Positions 46,879 to 58,609 of a stretch of 64,000 nt of DNA are shown in pieces (the stretch's first letter is position 1; the number at the start of each line of letters is the position of its first letter). Position numbers and translations under genes: made by a program. Below the pieces are notes generated by a model that was given only the letters and a program-made list of their open reading frames with translations, searched no databases and was not told the origin of the DNA. This DNA is from Alectoria sarmentosa (taxonomy: Eukaryota; Ascomycota; Lecanoromycetes; Lecanorales; Parmeliaceae): assembly GCA_009733775.1 (NCBI GenBank), contig WOGZ01000004.1, positions 124,001 through 188,000 of the forward strand, in the 5' to 3' direction.

Positions 46879-49494
46879 CTATTCAAACTCAACGGTCTTC
46901 CCACCCCTTGCTTCTCTCGCTTGCTTTGCCTGTGCTCGCTCTGCCCTTCTTCTCCGTCGGTTATTCGCGTAGTCCGCGCTGGCTTCGGTGGTGTTGCCAT
47001 CGTAAGTTACTGGGCTACCTATGCTAGCCGTCCGAGGAGGCCGTAGATTCGATGAGCTCTCAGGCATTGGCGGAGGTGCTGGCACGTTCATGGCAATTTT
47101 CTGATTCTGTGCTTGGGCCCTGGCTGCCGCTAGTCTCTCGGATTCGATCCTCATGGCCTCAGCTTGCTGTCGCTCCTGAAATTGGTTCCGTCTGAAACGG
47201 TCTCCGCTGCCCTCGGTACCACTGAGGGAGCTGGCGCTGTCTCCTCTGCGCCTACCAGATCGCTCTTGGGAACGTCGTCGCGCTTCTCGTGCTTCTCGCT
47301 GTGCGGCCGCTTCTGCCTCTGGCAGTCGTCGGAGGGTGACATGACGGCCATCATCGTGCATCTTCACCTTGACGCTGACAGGCGGTGAAGCGACGCTGGG
47401 TATGCCTACACCGGCTGACTGACGACGTTCTCGTTGATCTCGGCGACTAGACGACGTTTCTGCAGCTTCTGCAGCAGCCAGACCCATTGCGCCTCCTGCG
47501 ATACCTGCAGCAGCAGCGTCACGACCCGCATGGTGGCGCCAATGGTTCCTACCATCATCGCCGATGTATACTTCTGAACCAGAAGAATCAGCATGAAAAA
47601 TACCGTGCGGATCGGGTGGTATTGGTGGCATAGCGACTTGTCCATTACGTGGTATGCCACCTAGAGGCAGCTCTTCATTGCGGTTCCTGTCGCGCTCGTG
47701 GGTAGCTACGGCAGCCCCAGCAGCGCCCGCAGGATATGCACCTGCTGGGATCGGTGGGATTCCAGTACCCTGGTGAGGACGGTTTATGCCAGTCAACGAT
47801 GTTGTATCGCTGCTAATGCTTGATGAACCAGGTCGATGGTGGCGAATAGGACGGCCGTCGCCTGTAAGGTTTCCACCGTGAATTTGAGCTTCTTGTTCTT
47901 CCGCAAGCTGTTGGTCTTGGTTGCGTCCTCTCCTCCTGTTAAAAATGCTACGTGCCAAACCTAATACGCCAAGGGTTGCAATGCCATCTCGTAAACCATG
48001 CCCTTTTCGAGGTTCACCGCTGGCACTTTCATAACTCGAGTAGGTCAAATCACTCGGACGGCGGTTGGGAGGTCGCTGGCCGATAGGAAGAGGTTGATTG
48101 GGAGGCCGTTGTCCATCAGGAAAGGGTTGATTGAGAGGATGCTGGCCGTTAGGAAATGGTTGATTGAGAGGATGCCGGTTCTCCGGTAAGGGCTGGTTGA
48201 GAGGGATGGGCCCTCCAGGAGGCAGTCGGCCTCCACCATGTCTACCTTCATTGACTGCGGTAGCTCCTCCAAGAGGAGGACCGTAGTCTCCAACATCACT
48301 GTCTCGATCCCTATACCTTCGGTCAAAAAACCTCGTAATCAATCCCGCTGCTCCAATTGGGGCGGCGATCCGTAACAACCTGTCTTCCCATACGCCATCT
48401 CCCCCATGATCTCTGCTGTAGTCGGAGTATTTTTCGTCCTCAACGTACGAGCTTGAGTGCCTTCTATGTCCAACCGCTTCAGGACCACCACTAGGACCAA
48501 CGGCGGGTGCGCCAACAGGATCAACCTGGCTTTTTGATCTTCGACGCCGGAATCGATCGGCGAGTGCGTACAGGCCTGCGCCGGCTATTGCACCCTTGAC
48601 TACATTCCCCGTCTGTCCTCCTGTGCGCCCTTCATTTCGCCCAGGTCGTCGGTCTTCTACCACGCTTCCTGTACCATAGCTGTATCGACTGTCGTAGTCG
48701 TCGCCGCCTCGTCTCTCTCGCACATGCGTCAAGACGAAATAAACGACAAGAAGCACAAAGACGGCCAATGCATATAGTACGAACAAGGCAAGAGGAGATC
48801 CGTAAAGCGTAAGGCCCAGGGGTATCTGTGCAAGCCCTAGAAGAGCGATTGAGCGACCAATCCAATGGTGGAACTACGTCTGGTAAGTCGAGCATGTAGG
48901 AATTGATGCTGTTGGGGAAACGTACCATAACCTTCAATGGCTCATATAATCTCCTCTTCATCTTCTCCTTGCGGTGAACCCACCAACCCAAAATGAATTG
49001 GAAGAGAACCAAAACATATATCGCCAACCCAATACCATGGTGAGGATTCGTCAACCTTCTTGATGGTCCTACTGCAAGCCATCCCAAGACAAAGATTACT
49101 GTCGTCATAAGGACAGTCAAAATCTGAAGCCATATGTGGAATCTCAACGCCCATCTAGGGCTTCGACCGTAGAACCGTAGAATCAGAATAGCAGCGGGGA
49201 CGATAGCGAGGAAAGTGATTGCCGCAATGACCCCGTGGGCTCTGATAAGGTTGTGGTATTGAGGTTGTTGTGCGAAACGGCTTCCCATGCCTGTCAAATG
49301 TCAGATTCGCATTCACGTGGACTGGAATGTGCATGTGGCATACCGTTGTACCGCATTGTTGCGAAGTTTAATCCCACGAGGTTCGGTAGCAGGAATGTGT
49401 TCTTTGTAGTATCCCATGTTCCATCCCCTACAGTCATTGAATTGGAAGAGTAAGAGCTGCTGCCCGCCGGGGCCAGTGTCGGGGACGGTGACAT
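46879..49494 (-). CDS. Cytochrome b561-type membrane protein with long disordered tail
   Basis: Three exons: 49344-49494, 48926-49290, 46879-48873. GT-AG introns of 53 and 52 bases keep frame; the product is 836 residues. After a short exposed head (SMTVGDGTWDTTKNTFLLPN), a cytochrome b561-like core has several membrane segments and the expected heme histidines: LIRAHGVIAAITF, RFHIWLQILTVL, NPHHGIGLAIYVLVLF, and FHHWIGRSIALLGL, followed by ALFVLYALAVFVLLVVYFVL. The remaining roughly 600 residues are low-complexity, rich in Gly, Arg, Pro and Asp, with a short tandem repeat (48067-48198). The family moves electrons across membranes; the partner here is unknown. The start ATG at 49494 gives the usual MSPSPTLAPAGSSSYSSN head. 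Confidence 0.85.
48067..48198 (-). repeat. Four tandem 33-base units coding an 11-residue repeat
   Basis: Within the tail of the b561 protein, four consecutive units encode NQPLPENRHPL, NQPFPNGQHPL, NQPFPDGQRPP and NQPLPIGQRPP; a degenerate partial unit (NRRP) follows. The units differ at several positions at both base and residue level, so the array is not very recent. Confidence 0.8.
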
Positions 49495-50341
49495 GATGGA
49501 TCTATCCTGCAAGATGCTAGGGTGAATTCGGGGCTGTTATGACCTATGGGGATATTCAGATCCCCTTTTTCTGTGGATCTCCCATGCGACAGCTCTAGGT
49601 CATATTTCGATTGTGGATGCAAAGACCAGGAAGTGGTACAATTCGAAGGAGCCTCAATGGCCGTCAAGTACCCAACCAAGGCTATTTATTCTGAGACGAC
49701 GAGAGCTCGCTATTCTCAGATCGCTAGTAAACTGAACGTTATCTGTGAGATGCTTCGTTCATGAGCTGCAAGAACTTAATTTCGTCGATGCCATGCTTCC
49801 ATAGTGCTGAACCTGCCTAGCAACCGGGTTGTCCAAGAGGCAACCGCGGACCCTTAATCAATCGATAGCTACCCGATACCGTTACCTCTAGGGCCCTTCA
49901 AAACGCAAATTATATTTTCTACCAACATTTATATAACCCGACAACACAAGCCTTGGTCGTAAATCTTCCGGTCTATAAGGTAGCTATAGAGTTTTCTAAC
50001 CAAATGTATGAGAGCACGTTGAATCGTTACTTAAGACTAGCAACCCATTGATTCATGGCCGTATTCCATTCGCGTCTCCTTCATACGGGCAGCGAGATAG
50101 TTCGAAAACTTGGGAGTTTATTTAATTTTGAACTAAGGTATTCGTACCACTCCGTAGATCCTAATTCTTATGGCTTATGGCCTCCGAGCCTCGCTACACT
50201 AGCACTCTCGGCGCTTCGTTTGTTTTAGACTAGTAGAAGTGAGCCAGCTGGATCCTCTGTAGTCAGTTCCCATGCTGCTTTCTCACATCGTAATGAGAAT
50301 CTGCCTTTAATAACCCTCACCCTCCTCATCGCTCTCTTGTC
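49495..50341. other. Divergent promoter region
   Basis: 0.85 kb between the divergent b561 and GT92 genes. It is moderately AT-rich around 49900-50000. No gene or repeat recognised. Confidence 0.4.
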
Positions 50342-51484
50342 ATGACGCGAGTTCCTTCAACCATGGCAAATTCTCAACCAATCAGCAACGGTTCATGGCT
50401 TTATAATATCACCTCTGGCCAAAGACGCGGCTGCAAATACCTTGGCTTCTACGTATGTCTGGCGTTTGTATTAATGTCCTTGACCTGGTTGAGGCATAAT
50501 GAAAAGTCGCTCGACAAGGCATTATCTATCTCTCCCAAGGCCCCTACAAATGTGCCCTCTCTGGAAACTTCTGTCCCACCTCCAGACTCAGAACCCAGTC
50601 TTGAAGACGCTGGACCGATAACCAATAACTTAACAGTCGCATTCCCTCCTCTGCCACCGGCTGATGATCAAGAATACGTCTCCCTATGTCTCGCCATCAA
50701 AGACCAACCTGGGGACCTCGATGAGTTCTTAGCCCACTATTACTACCACCATGGTATCCGCCGCTTCTATGTCATGGATGATGGCAGCGATCCTCCCCTC
50801 TCCTACACTCCTAATTTCGGCATTCCTCCCTTTGCCGTCCCTCGCTCCGCCATTACTTTCACCTACATTCCACGTGTCCCTGACCGCCCTCAGCCTTTCC
50901 AGCACACAATATACGCTGACTACTGCATCAAGAATTTTGGAGAACGCCACACATGGATGGGCTTCTTCGATGCCGACGAGTTCCTCGAGATGCGACGTGA
51001 AACTACTCTAGTGAATTGGTTACACCAATGGGAGAAGAATGATAGAGTCGGCGCGCTTTCTGTCAATTGGATCACTCATAATTCTGGAGGCCAGCAAAAC
51101 CGACCGCAAAGTGACACTCGCAAGGGTTTCGGACGCTGCGTGGTCGACCATCCAGATGGAAAAAACGCTGATAGGGAAAATGCTCATGTCAAGACTTTTG
51201 CAAAGACAGCCCTCTTCGATGGCGTAAATAGCGTGCATAATATGAGAACTGCCGACGGAACTGTGTCGGTCGGGGAGACGGGTGATGAATGCGAGATCAA
51301 GAGATTCCCTATCACACATGATATGTGGGCGCTTCATCATTACTCTGTGAAGTCCCGTGAGCAGTTTCTCGAAAAGCAACAGCGGGGCAGTCCGAACAAT
51401 CACCACGCCGCGGGGAGTTTTTGGGATAGGATCGAGGGCGCGGATGATTACGAATGTCCGGAGTTGGCAGGATATGTGCCCTGA
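50342..51484 (+). CDS. Glycosyltransferase family 92-like type II membrane protein
   Basis: A single exon of 380 residues. A cytosolic N terminus is followed by one membrane anchor at about residues 32-50 (KYLGFYVCLAFVLMSLTWL), a Pro/Ser stem, then a catalytic domain. The domain begins EYVSLCLAIKDQPGDLDEFL and contains HHGIRRFYVMDDGSD. The DxD-type metal/nucleotide-sugar motif is in MGFFDADEFLEM (about residues 206-217), followed by SVNWITHNSGG and VKTFAKTALFDGVNSVHN. This arrangement is GT92 (formerly DUF23), a Golgi enzyme family known for adding galactose to glycans in animals. The fungal substrate is not known. Two potential ATG starts (50342 and 50363) differ by seven residues. Confidence 0.85.
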   Translation: MTRVPSTMANSQPISNGSWLYNITSGQRRGCKYLGFYVCLAFVLMSLTWLRHNEKSLDKALSISPKAPTNVPSLETSVPPPDSEPSLEDAGPITNNLTVAFPPLPPADDQEYVSLCLAIKDQPGDLDEFLAHYYYHHGIRRFYVMDDGSDPPLSYTPNFGIPPFAVPRSAITFTYIPRVPDRPQPFQHTIYADYCIKNFGERHTWMGFFDADEFLEMRRETTLVNWLHQWEKNDRVGALSVNWITHNSGGQQNRPQSDTRKGFGRCVVDHPDGKNADRENAHVKTFAKTALFDGVNSVHNMRTADGTVSVGETGDECEIKRFPITHDMWALHHYSVKSREQFLEKQQRGSPNNHHAAGSFWDRIEGADDYECPELAGYVP

Positions 51485-53183
51485 AGTCGACGACTTGTGA
51501 AGCACTCGACTACGTTTTTTGGCGCAAAATATAGAGCGTTATCTACGGACTATTCAGATTGTCACGAGAGTGAATCTCCCGGCTTGAGGACGGCTATTGT
51601 CTAGGAGATTTGGGTTCAAACCACTCCTATGGCGGTAATTGTTCCGGCAGCTTCCTTTTCGTATGGTCAAACATCGAAGAGATCAAGCCAGTAGACATCT
51701 GGGGTGGAGAGAATCTTTTAACCTGGCCCAAAAAAGCCGTGAGTTAAGATATGTTGTCATGGTGAAGCTGGACGAAGATGGAAGTGATCGCTAGATTAGG
51801 GGACTTCGTGTGGTATGGACGATTGAGGAGGCTTGACGATTGCTCGTTGGGTATGCGGATTCAAGAAGACTCAAGCGGTAGTGAATGCGTCTGGATCTCA
51901 ATGGGAGGGGATTTCTGTGGCCTGCATAGTGTTTGGTAGAGTTGGACACGGCGATGATATGAAGATCTGTCCGTGTGATGAGGATGATCGCCCTTGTCAT
52001 ATAAATGCTTCTTCAAGCCACTTTTAAAAGACAGACATGATATGAAGGAGTGGTCGTTGTAGAAGAAGATCAACACATGGGTCACGGCCTCCATCTGTCA
52101 GCTTGTACATTTCTCACAAAATCGCTAATTTTTGAGGCCAGCCCACGTTTTGTGTAATTTGATACTGCACCTGATCCATCCTCGACGAAACTATACTATG
52201 CTTGGCCTCATTTAAAATTGAAGAGTCTGCTTTACAATATATCTAGATGGACTTAACCAAGGCCTCGTAGGTCAGAGGCACAGGACGCCCTTGTCCACCT
52301 TACGGCTGTGCCTGCAATTGCGCTATCGTATCGAAACAGTACTTTTACTGTAAGTGGGTGCAGTTGTAGCTGAACGGTATTTTCTCTCTCTCATCATAGT
52401 AGTACATTCAGCACTTTATGTGAACTGACAATTCCGAGTAAACGAAGTCAAGGTATGTATGGAACGGCCTTTGATATCAACGTGTCTGCAGTAGTACAGC
52501 GCTGTCGGAAGGTAAAATAGCCATATTTTTTTGAAACCGTGTGCATTCCACCTCGAATCTCGCCGAATAGTTCTTAGAGACTGTTCAAGCGTTCTGATTA
52601 AAAAAGCCTACTTTGCTGTTTAGTCGAATACGGAAACCCATACCCTACTTATATCGTAGTTAGTAGAGTGATGGAGGTAAATAAGTGTACTTTGGACTTT
52701 ACGTCATGGTGGAGGTTATCTGGCTTCTAGATCTTTGAGTGAAAGAACCGTTGTTTGTCTCCTAATCGAATCGTACTACTCTGGTCCCTTGGCGGATGTT
52801 CGGTGCCAACCTCCGTACTGTGTACTAGTACTGCACTTTGCAGGCACTCGCAGTCTCATAGTCAGGGCCGTGGGGTTTTTAGGCGCCCCGCTCAACTCTA
52901 GGGTACTTTAGGTCTAGATCCCGCGCAAGCTGCGTGTCATTGGCTCCATCACCCCGGTTGAGCTTTCTCACTGGCCATTCAGTGCTCGCACCATGATCTC
53001 TCGGCGGCTACGCGGTGGGCTTCAGCCCACGTCCTGCTCGGTGCTCTTCATCTCACGGGCCATCACCTCCCGTCCTCTTCAACTTCTGTTCCCACAGCAG
53101 CATTGCAGCATTGCAGCCAAAGTGAGAGACTGGCAACAGCAGTGCATCTAGTATAGAGGCTTTTAAAAATCATCTCCACAATC
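51485..53183. other. Gene-free stretch (1.7 kb)
   Basis: No convincing gene on either strand. A GGGTTCAAACC motif near 51610 resembles a tRNA B box but does not fold into an acceptable T arm. The last 150 bases lead into the MARVEL-like gene and contain a repeated gcattgcag unit (about 53100-53117). Confidence 0.4.
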
Positions 53184-54145
53184 ATGAGACTTCCCTTCTT
53201 TCTCTCCTCTATCCCACGGCAATGGCGCACCCCAAAGGTTGTCGTCGGCCTCTTCGTCTTCGAAGTCCCCTTGACTATCGCTGCGCTTGCGCTCTTTGGT
53301 ATTGCTCAACCAGATCTATACCGCACCAGGTTTTGGCAAGAAGGAGCCGATCATGGATGGAACAGCAATCCTAACCAGCTCATATACGCCATCGCAAACT
53401 ACAGACCCATCAAGGCGCCTCTGCCATGGAGACAATTGTTTGCATGCTCTGCCCGTGAGATTTGAAGACTACCGGCTGATATGATCCAGCACCACCAATT
53501 ACAACGTAGTGATCTCAGTCCTCTCGGTCTTCATCCTCCTTTGCAAAGGGATCATGTTCATCACATCCGTCTTCCACCCTCTGGTATCCCTCCTGGCGCA
53601 CGCTGCGCTTGTCATTCTCTATGCAATTAGCATCCATAACCAAGCAGGACCTGACATGAGTGATCCGGCGCATCCTCAACCAGGCGCGCCTTGGTACATT
53701 ACCAAGAAGTGTGGGCCACCCGTCAGCTCAGATCTCATCGGATATTGCAAGCAGGCTAAGGCTGCCTTTGCCGTGACAATTCTCATGGTGTGAGTAGGTC
53801 CCTGCCAATCAAGACTCCGCTTGTTCTAATCGGCGTAGTACGCTTTTCACGACACAAATGATTCTGGCCATGATCAGCCTTCGGCCTGACAAGCAATCCC
53901 GATCAGCCCGCAGCTCTAGAGTCTCGGACAAAGAGTCGGGTCAAGCGCCGTGGGAGATGATGGACGCGCCAAGGACGCCTGGGACGGCGGGAGGTCTGAA
54001 GAGCCCCACTACTCCGAGAACAACGGCCTTCAACACCCTGTCTGGTAACGGGAAGGCACCTGTGAGGAAAGGCAACCAGGGTATACCGCTGAGACACCAC
54101 ATTGGCATGGGCGAAGAGACTTATCAGGGTCCCAGTAGGAGGTGA
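53184..54145 (+). CDS. Four-TM MARVEL-like fungal membrane protein
   Basis: Three exons: 53184-53437, 53490-53789, 53839-54145. Introns of 52 and 49 bases end in AG and phases match; the first uses a GTTTGC donor. The product is 286 residues. Membrane segments are VVVGLFVFEVPLTIAALALF, NVVISVLSVFILLCKGIMFI, VSLLAHAALVILYAISI and AAFAVTILMVTLFTTQMILA. A conserved loop follows the third (HNQAGPDMSDP). The C-terminal 80 residues are hydrophilic and rich in Ser, Thr and Pro (APRTPGTAGGLKSPTTPRTT), suggesting phosphorylation. The layout matches a common Pezizomycotina family of MARVEL-like proteins without assigned function. The start is at the first ATG after a transition from non-coding composition. 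Confidence 0.8.
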
Positions 54146-54745
54146 ATTGGGTATCGGCTTCTTATATCGGTTTGATGATAGGTACGGAAGGCCTTGAGAT
54201 TTTGCAATTGGAAAGCGGGCGTTAGGTTTGCGGGTTGATGTGGGGTTATGAAATTTTTTGGAGTTTGAATGATTGCCTTTAAAAGGTCCTTCTGAGAGTC
54301 TGCCTCCAGTAGCCCATCATCACTGCGTATATGAAACGTCAAAGTGAGCGGAGCATCCTGACTCACAGTTCCCTGTCAAATATGAAACTTTGACCAAAAC
54401 AATGATGGTTGCTGATTTATATGTTGTAAACACAGTTTGTTCACTTCGTCGAAACCTCGGCTATAGACCTTTCACGCCAATCGCGTCGACAGCTCCTTTC
54501 ACACGCGACTATAATATCCATTCACATTTGAAGTATTCCTCACCACCATTTACCCCTCACTCCACGCAACCACACCTCAATCTCCTTCATCGACCTTGAA
54601 TCTCATCTACATTCGTTTTTCTACCCAGCGCCCCTCCTCTTCACCACCTTAATGATCCTACCATCTTCTTCCTACCCTCTCCTGATACTTGCCTGACTTC
54701 TAAACCTCACTCTCCATATTCCCGTTATCAGAACTTATCTCGATT
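54146..54745. other. Promoter region of pob3
   Basis: 600 bases upstream of pob3. The last 200 bases are pyrimidine-rich (cctc/ttcc runs), as is common before highly expressed fungal genes. No gene seen. Confidence 0.45.
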
Positions 54746-56705
54746 ATGGAGGCCTTCGAGAGAATATATCTTGATCTTTCCAAGCAGCCGGGCAAATGCC
54801 GTCTGGCGGAGGCTGGACTGGGGTGGAAGCCCTCAGGTGGGGGTGACACATTCACCCTTGACACAAACAATCTGGGAACGGCGCAGTGGAGCCGAGCTGC
54901 GAGGGGATACGAGCTGAAAATAATGTCGCGAACGTCAGGCGTGGTACAACTGGATGGGTTTGAACAAGAAGTGAGGCCGCCCTTTGGTTAGGAACAAGAT
55001 TTTGGCTTATCATGTTACAGGACTTTGACCGCGTCGCAAAGGCCTTCAAACTCTTCTACGGCATCAATCTGGAAACCAAAGAGCATGCTCTACGGGGCTG
55101 GAATTGGGGAAAGGGCGAATTTGGAAAAGCAGAGCTTGCATTTAACGTTCAGAATCGACCTGCATTTGAAATACCGTACTCAGAGATCTCGAATACCAAT
55201 CTTGCTGGTAAGAATGAGGTAGCAGTTGAATTTTCGCTACCAGCAGGTGGCAACGAGACGGGCACAAACGGGCACCTTGGAGGAGCACGAAGTCGGGGCC
55301 GCAAAGCTGGTGCGGCAAAAGACCAACTAGTAGAGATGCGGTTCTACATTCCTGGAACGGTCACGAAGAAGGAGAAGGATGAGGATGGTGAAGAGAAGAG
55401 TGTCGATGGGGATGAGGTCGAGGAGCAGAATGCGGCCAGTTTGTTTTACGATACCCTGATGGACAAGGCCGAGATTGGAGAGGTCGCCGGTGACACATTC
55501 GCTACTTTCCTGGACGTACTTCATCTTACGCCAAGGCAAGTACCGAAAGGAGTTCTTTTCTACGGTACGTGTAGACTGACGTGATTGCAGAGGACGCTTC
55601 GACATCGACATGTACGAAAACTCCTTCCGATTACGTGGCAAAACATACGACTACAAAATCCAGTACGAGCACATCAAGAAGTTCATGCTTCTGCCAAAGC
55701 CTGACGATCTACATACTCTCATCACGATCGGACTGGACCCACCTCTGAGGCAGGGTCAGACGAGATATCCTTTCCTTGTCATGCAATTCAAGCGTGAGGA
55801 GGAGGTTATCATCGAGTTGAACATGACCGAGTATGAACTCCAATTGTTTGTTTGCTCATTTGATAGCTAACCTGAGATAGGGAAATGCTGGAGGGGAAGT
55901 ATAAGGACAAATTAATGCCACGTTACGAACAGCCACAGCACATGGTTGTTGCCCAGGTGTTCCGGGGTCTGACCGGAAAGCGGGTTGTCACACCGTCGAA
56001 AGACTTCTCAAGCCACCATCAACAATCCGGGGTCAAATGCAGCATCAAGGCAAACGAAGGGCACCTGTTTTGCCTCGACAAAAGCTTTATGTTCGTCCCG
56101 AAGCCTGCGACATATATATCTTTCGACACGATTTCGGTGATTGTTATGTCGCGAGTCGGGGGTGCGATATCCGCAAGTCGAACCTTCGATATTACAATTA
56201 CCACAAAGAACGCTGGCAGTGAGCACCAGTTCAGCAATATCAACCGGTACGAGTTCCATGCGTCAAAGTCTATCCTTTTTCTAATGCAATGTACAGAGAA
56301 GAGCAAAAGCCCCTGGAAGACTTCTTCGCCGCCAAGAATCTCAAAATTCGCAACGAGATGCTCGAAGACGTAAGTTTTGTATCCTGCCACAGTCCCAAAA
56401 TACTCCATGCTAATCTCTCTCAGTCCTCCGCCCTCATTCAAGCCGCCCTCAACGACGCGGATATCAACTCCTCTGAGGAAGAGGTCGTCACTGCACGCGT
56501 TGACCGTGGCTCAGCTGATGAAGATGACGAGAGCCTCGATGAAGACTTTCAATCTGACTCTGATTCTGATGTGGCCGAAGAGTATGACTCGGCACACGAG
56601 AGCAGTGGGAGTGACGAGGAGATGGCGGATGCGGACGGTGGGAAAGGCAGCGAGGATGAGAGAGCGGCGGAGCCCAAGAAGAAGAAGGCCAAGACGACGA
56701 AGTGA
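54746..56705 (+). CDS. pob3: FACT complex subunit Pob3 (SSRP1)
   Basis: Six exons: 54746-54970, 55021-55535, 55591-55845, 55881-56246, 56297-56369, 56424-56705. Phases agree throughout and give 571 residues, the normal length. Landmarks: MEAFERIYLDLSKQPGKCRL; DFDRVAKAFKLFYGINLETK; RFDIDMYENSFRLRGKTYDY; the PH-like HLTPR...LRQGQTRYPFLVMQF; RVGGAISASRTFDITIT; SNINREEQKPLEDFF. The tail is very acidic (about 56490-56640) and ends with a basic stretch (KKKKAKTTK). Pob3 with Spt16 forms FACT, the histone chaperone that loosens and rebuilds nucleosomes during transcription and replication. The fungal protein lacks the HMG box of animal SSRP1, as here. The second intron is GC-AG (GCAAGT at 55536); the third has a GTTTGT donor. 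Confidence 0.96.
55536..55590 (+). other. Non-canonical GC-AG intron in pob3
   Basis: The donor reads AAG|GCAAGT and the acceptor TTGCAG. Splicing here joins LTPR to GRFDIDMYENS, the conserved family sequence, in frame. The only nearby GT (55540) would put the downstream exon out of frame. GCAAGT is the preferred form of GC donors in fungi. Confidence 0.85.
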
Positions 56706-57120
56706 TGGGCAGGCCAAGAGAGACTTGCAAAGAGGGAACGAATCATGCATTGCGGAGGCGTTCAAGAAGTTGGAGGCCCTGGAAGTCCTTGAGACCTCAC
56801 CGTCATTTCTTCGTATCATGTGCTATGAATATCTGATTGCTAAATCAAATAGAAGACAGAGGCATTTCAAATGCCAGCTCTGAAGGCGCCTTTGGCGTCC
56901 AACTACTGTAACAAACCGTACACTTTATATATGCGATTGCGATAAGAAAGAATCCATTGATGGATGTATGTGGAAGGCACAAGCCATTTTCAACGTGAAT
57001 GTTCAGACGCTTTAAGAAAGCTTCGGGAAGGATGGTCTTGGACCCCATGAAGGTAGAATGCTTGCAACGGAAAAGGTAGAGAGGAGATTTTCGTTCTTTG
57101 GTTATTTCCTATGCTTTCAC
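56706..57120. other. Intergenic stretch 3' of pob3
   Basis: About 0.4 kb between convergent gene ends. It should hold two 3' UTRs. Nothing else seen. Confidence 0.4.
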
Positions 57121-57922
57121 TTACATCGCCTTCCCGGCCAACAACTTGAGCCCAACATGCCGTTTCCTGGCTCTATCGATCTTCACGGTCAATTCCATCA
57201 GCCCATCGTAGCATGCACTAATGTGTCCTTTCACCGCCCTTTCCGTGGAATCGAAGGCTTTGTCACTCCGTGACGTCTGGTCGAAAAGAACGGCGAGTGG
57301 TGTGTGTCCTTTTGTCGGCTTTCGCCACACGCCTGAGCAGGTTTTCGGAGTCAGCGTCGCTCTTATCGAGTAAGCGTAACGAGATGAATTTGAAGAGCAG
57401 AAACATCGTTTTGCTGCCGAAAAACGGCATTTTACTAGAGTGAAGAAGCGTTCTGCTCCCGAAAGATGGTGCCAGATAGAAAGCATGTGCTCTGAAATTC
57501 TACGTACCAACTCCATCCATGAACTTCTTAATTGATGGCGATGCACTCTTGATCTTCTGCTCCGCCTCGTTGGTGCGGGAGATGGTTGCAATTGACGGCG
57601 GTTTACCTAGCTCGTAGATCGTCCAGAGGAGCTGGCCTGTACTATGTCAGAGGCTGTGGGCAGATGTATGGACCGACATACACAGAATGCAGAGCAGTTC
57701 AGACAGCGGCGATAGTATAGCACGGTACAAAGCTTTGTCGCCTGTCAGCTTGAGGAGAAACTCCATTTCGGGAGGGAGATTGTTGCGCCAAGTGCGTAGA
57801 TTCGCGGCAGTCTGTCTGCAGTTGCGTTGTAGAGACTCCGATTTTGGTATGCGTGCAGATAGACTTTCAGCCAGTTGGATGGCAAGGGAGAGGAGCTCTT
57901 TGACAAAAGGGGTTAAAGACAT
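57121..57922 (-). CDS. Hypothetical multi-exon protein, structure uncertain
   Basis: The minus strand has protein-like blocks. The first is 57682-57922: MSLTPFVKELLSLAIQLAES, then LPPEMEFLLKLTGDKALYRA. After a GT-AG intron ending at the acceptor just before GCCAGC, CQLLWTIYELGKPPSIATI and EQKIKSASPSIKKFMDGVG follow. Further downstream, FDSTERAVKGHISACYDGLM then ELTVKIDRARKRHVGLKLLA also look coding, but the exact introns linking them are not clear; two alternative frames (one with MPFFGSKTMFLLFKFISLRL) compete around 57400. Mostly helical composition. I do not recognise a family. Treat the exon boundaries after 57600 as provisional. Confidence 0.4.
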
Positions 57923-58609
57923 CTTTCTATTCTCTACTCTGAATATTTTGCCGGGAGGATTGATTCTTCAGAAGCAAACGTGAGAGGACTGCTTCTTCTA
58001 AGATGAAAGCGAAAAAGCGGTCAAGAAGTGAGGCTGTGGGCGAAATTTGGAAAAGACTCCGGGACATGAATGCAACTGCTGCACCAAGCTTCTCAGCTTC
58101 TGCCTACGCAGGCATCGAGAATCCTTCAGCCTCGTCGGATCCCTCACACCCGCACCATTTGAATCAAGGCTGTAGCGTATGTGATGCCTATTGACACTTT
58201 CCGATGGTGTCTTAATGCAAAGTCGCTTCTCCCAAGCTTTCTTTTATGGGGGACATCTCCGTGCTTGAATCGATTAACGAGCTGAGAGGCTCGTTAGCTC
58301 CAAATCGAATCATCTCTTATATTCCTTACCAATGTTCTGGCCTGCGTTATTGGAGTGCTTGGCCTCTTCCGGTGTGCGATAAAATTTAAGAGAGTAGTCT
58401 TGGTAGTGTGAGCCTCGATGTCAAGATCTTGGGTTCGTTCAAACAGAAGGATCACGGCATTGATTGTCATTGTTGGATTGGAGACGTGAAAGACCAAACC
58501 CTTCCTAAAGTCTGCGCATACCTTATTGTCCGAATTTCGGGTTGGCAATACCCACTAGGATATCCAAAATCCTTACTTTTATATTGAAGACCCTGTAAGG
58601 ACATCGCTG
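57923..58609. other. Intergenic stretch
   Basis: About 0.7 kb. Frames at 58003-58194 (plus) and 58294-58548 (minus) are open but carry no motif that I recognise. It likely includes the promoter of the hypothetical gene at 57121-57922. Confidence 0.35.

Noticed and set aside
51590..51640. tRNA-like B box (GGGTTCAAACC)
   Set aside because: The flanking bases do not form a five-pair T stem, and no A box or cloverleaf can be drawn upstream.
58003..58194. 63-codon plus-strand frame (MKAKKRSRSEAVG)
   Set aside because: Short, no family and no splice partner; could be chance.
58294..58548. 84-codon minus-strand frame
   Set aside because: Looks mildly protein-like but carries no motif and no supporting context, so not reported as a gene.
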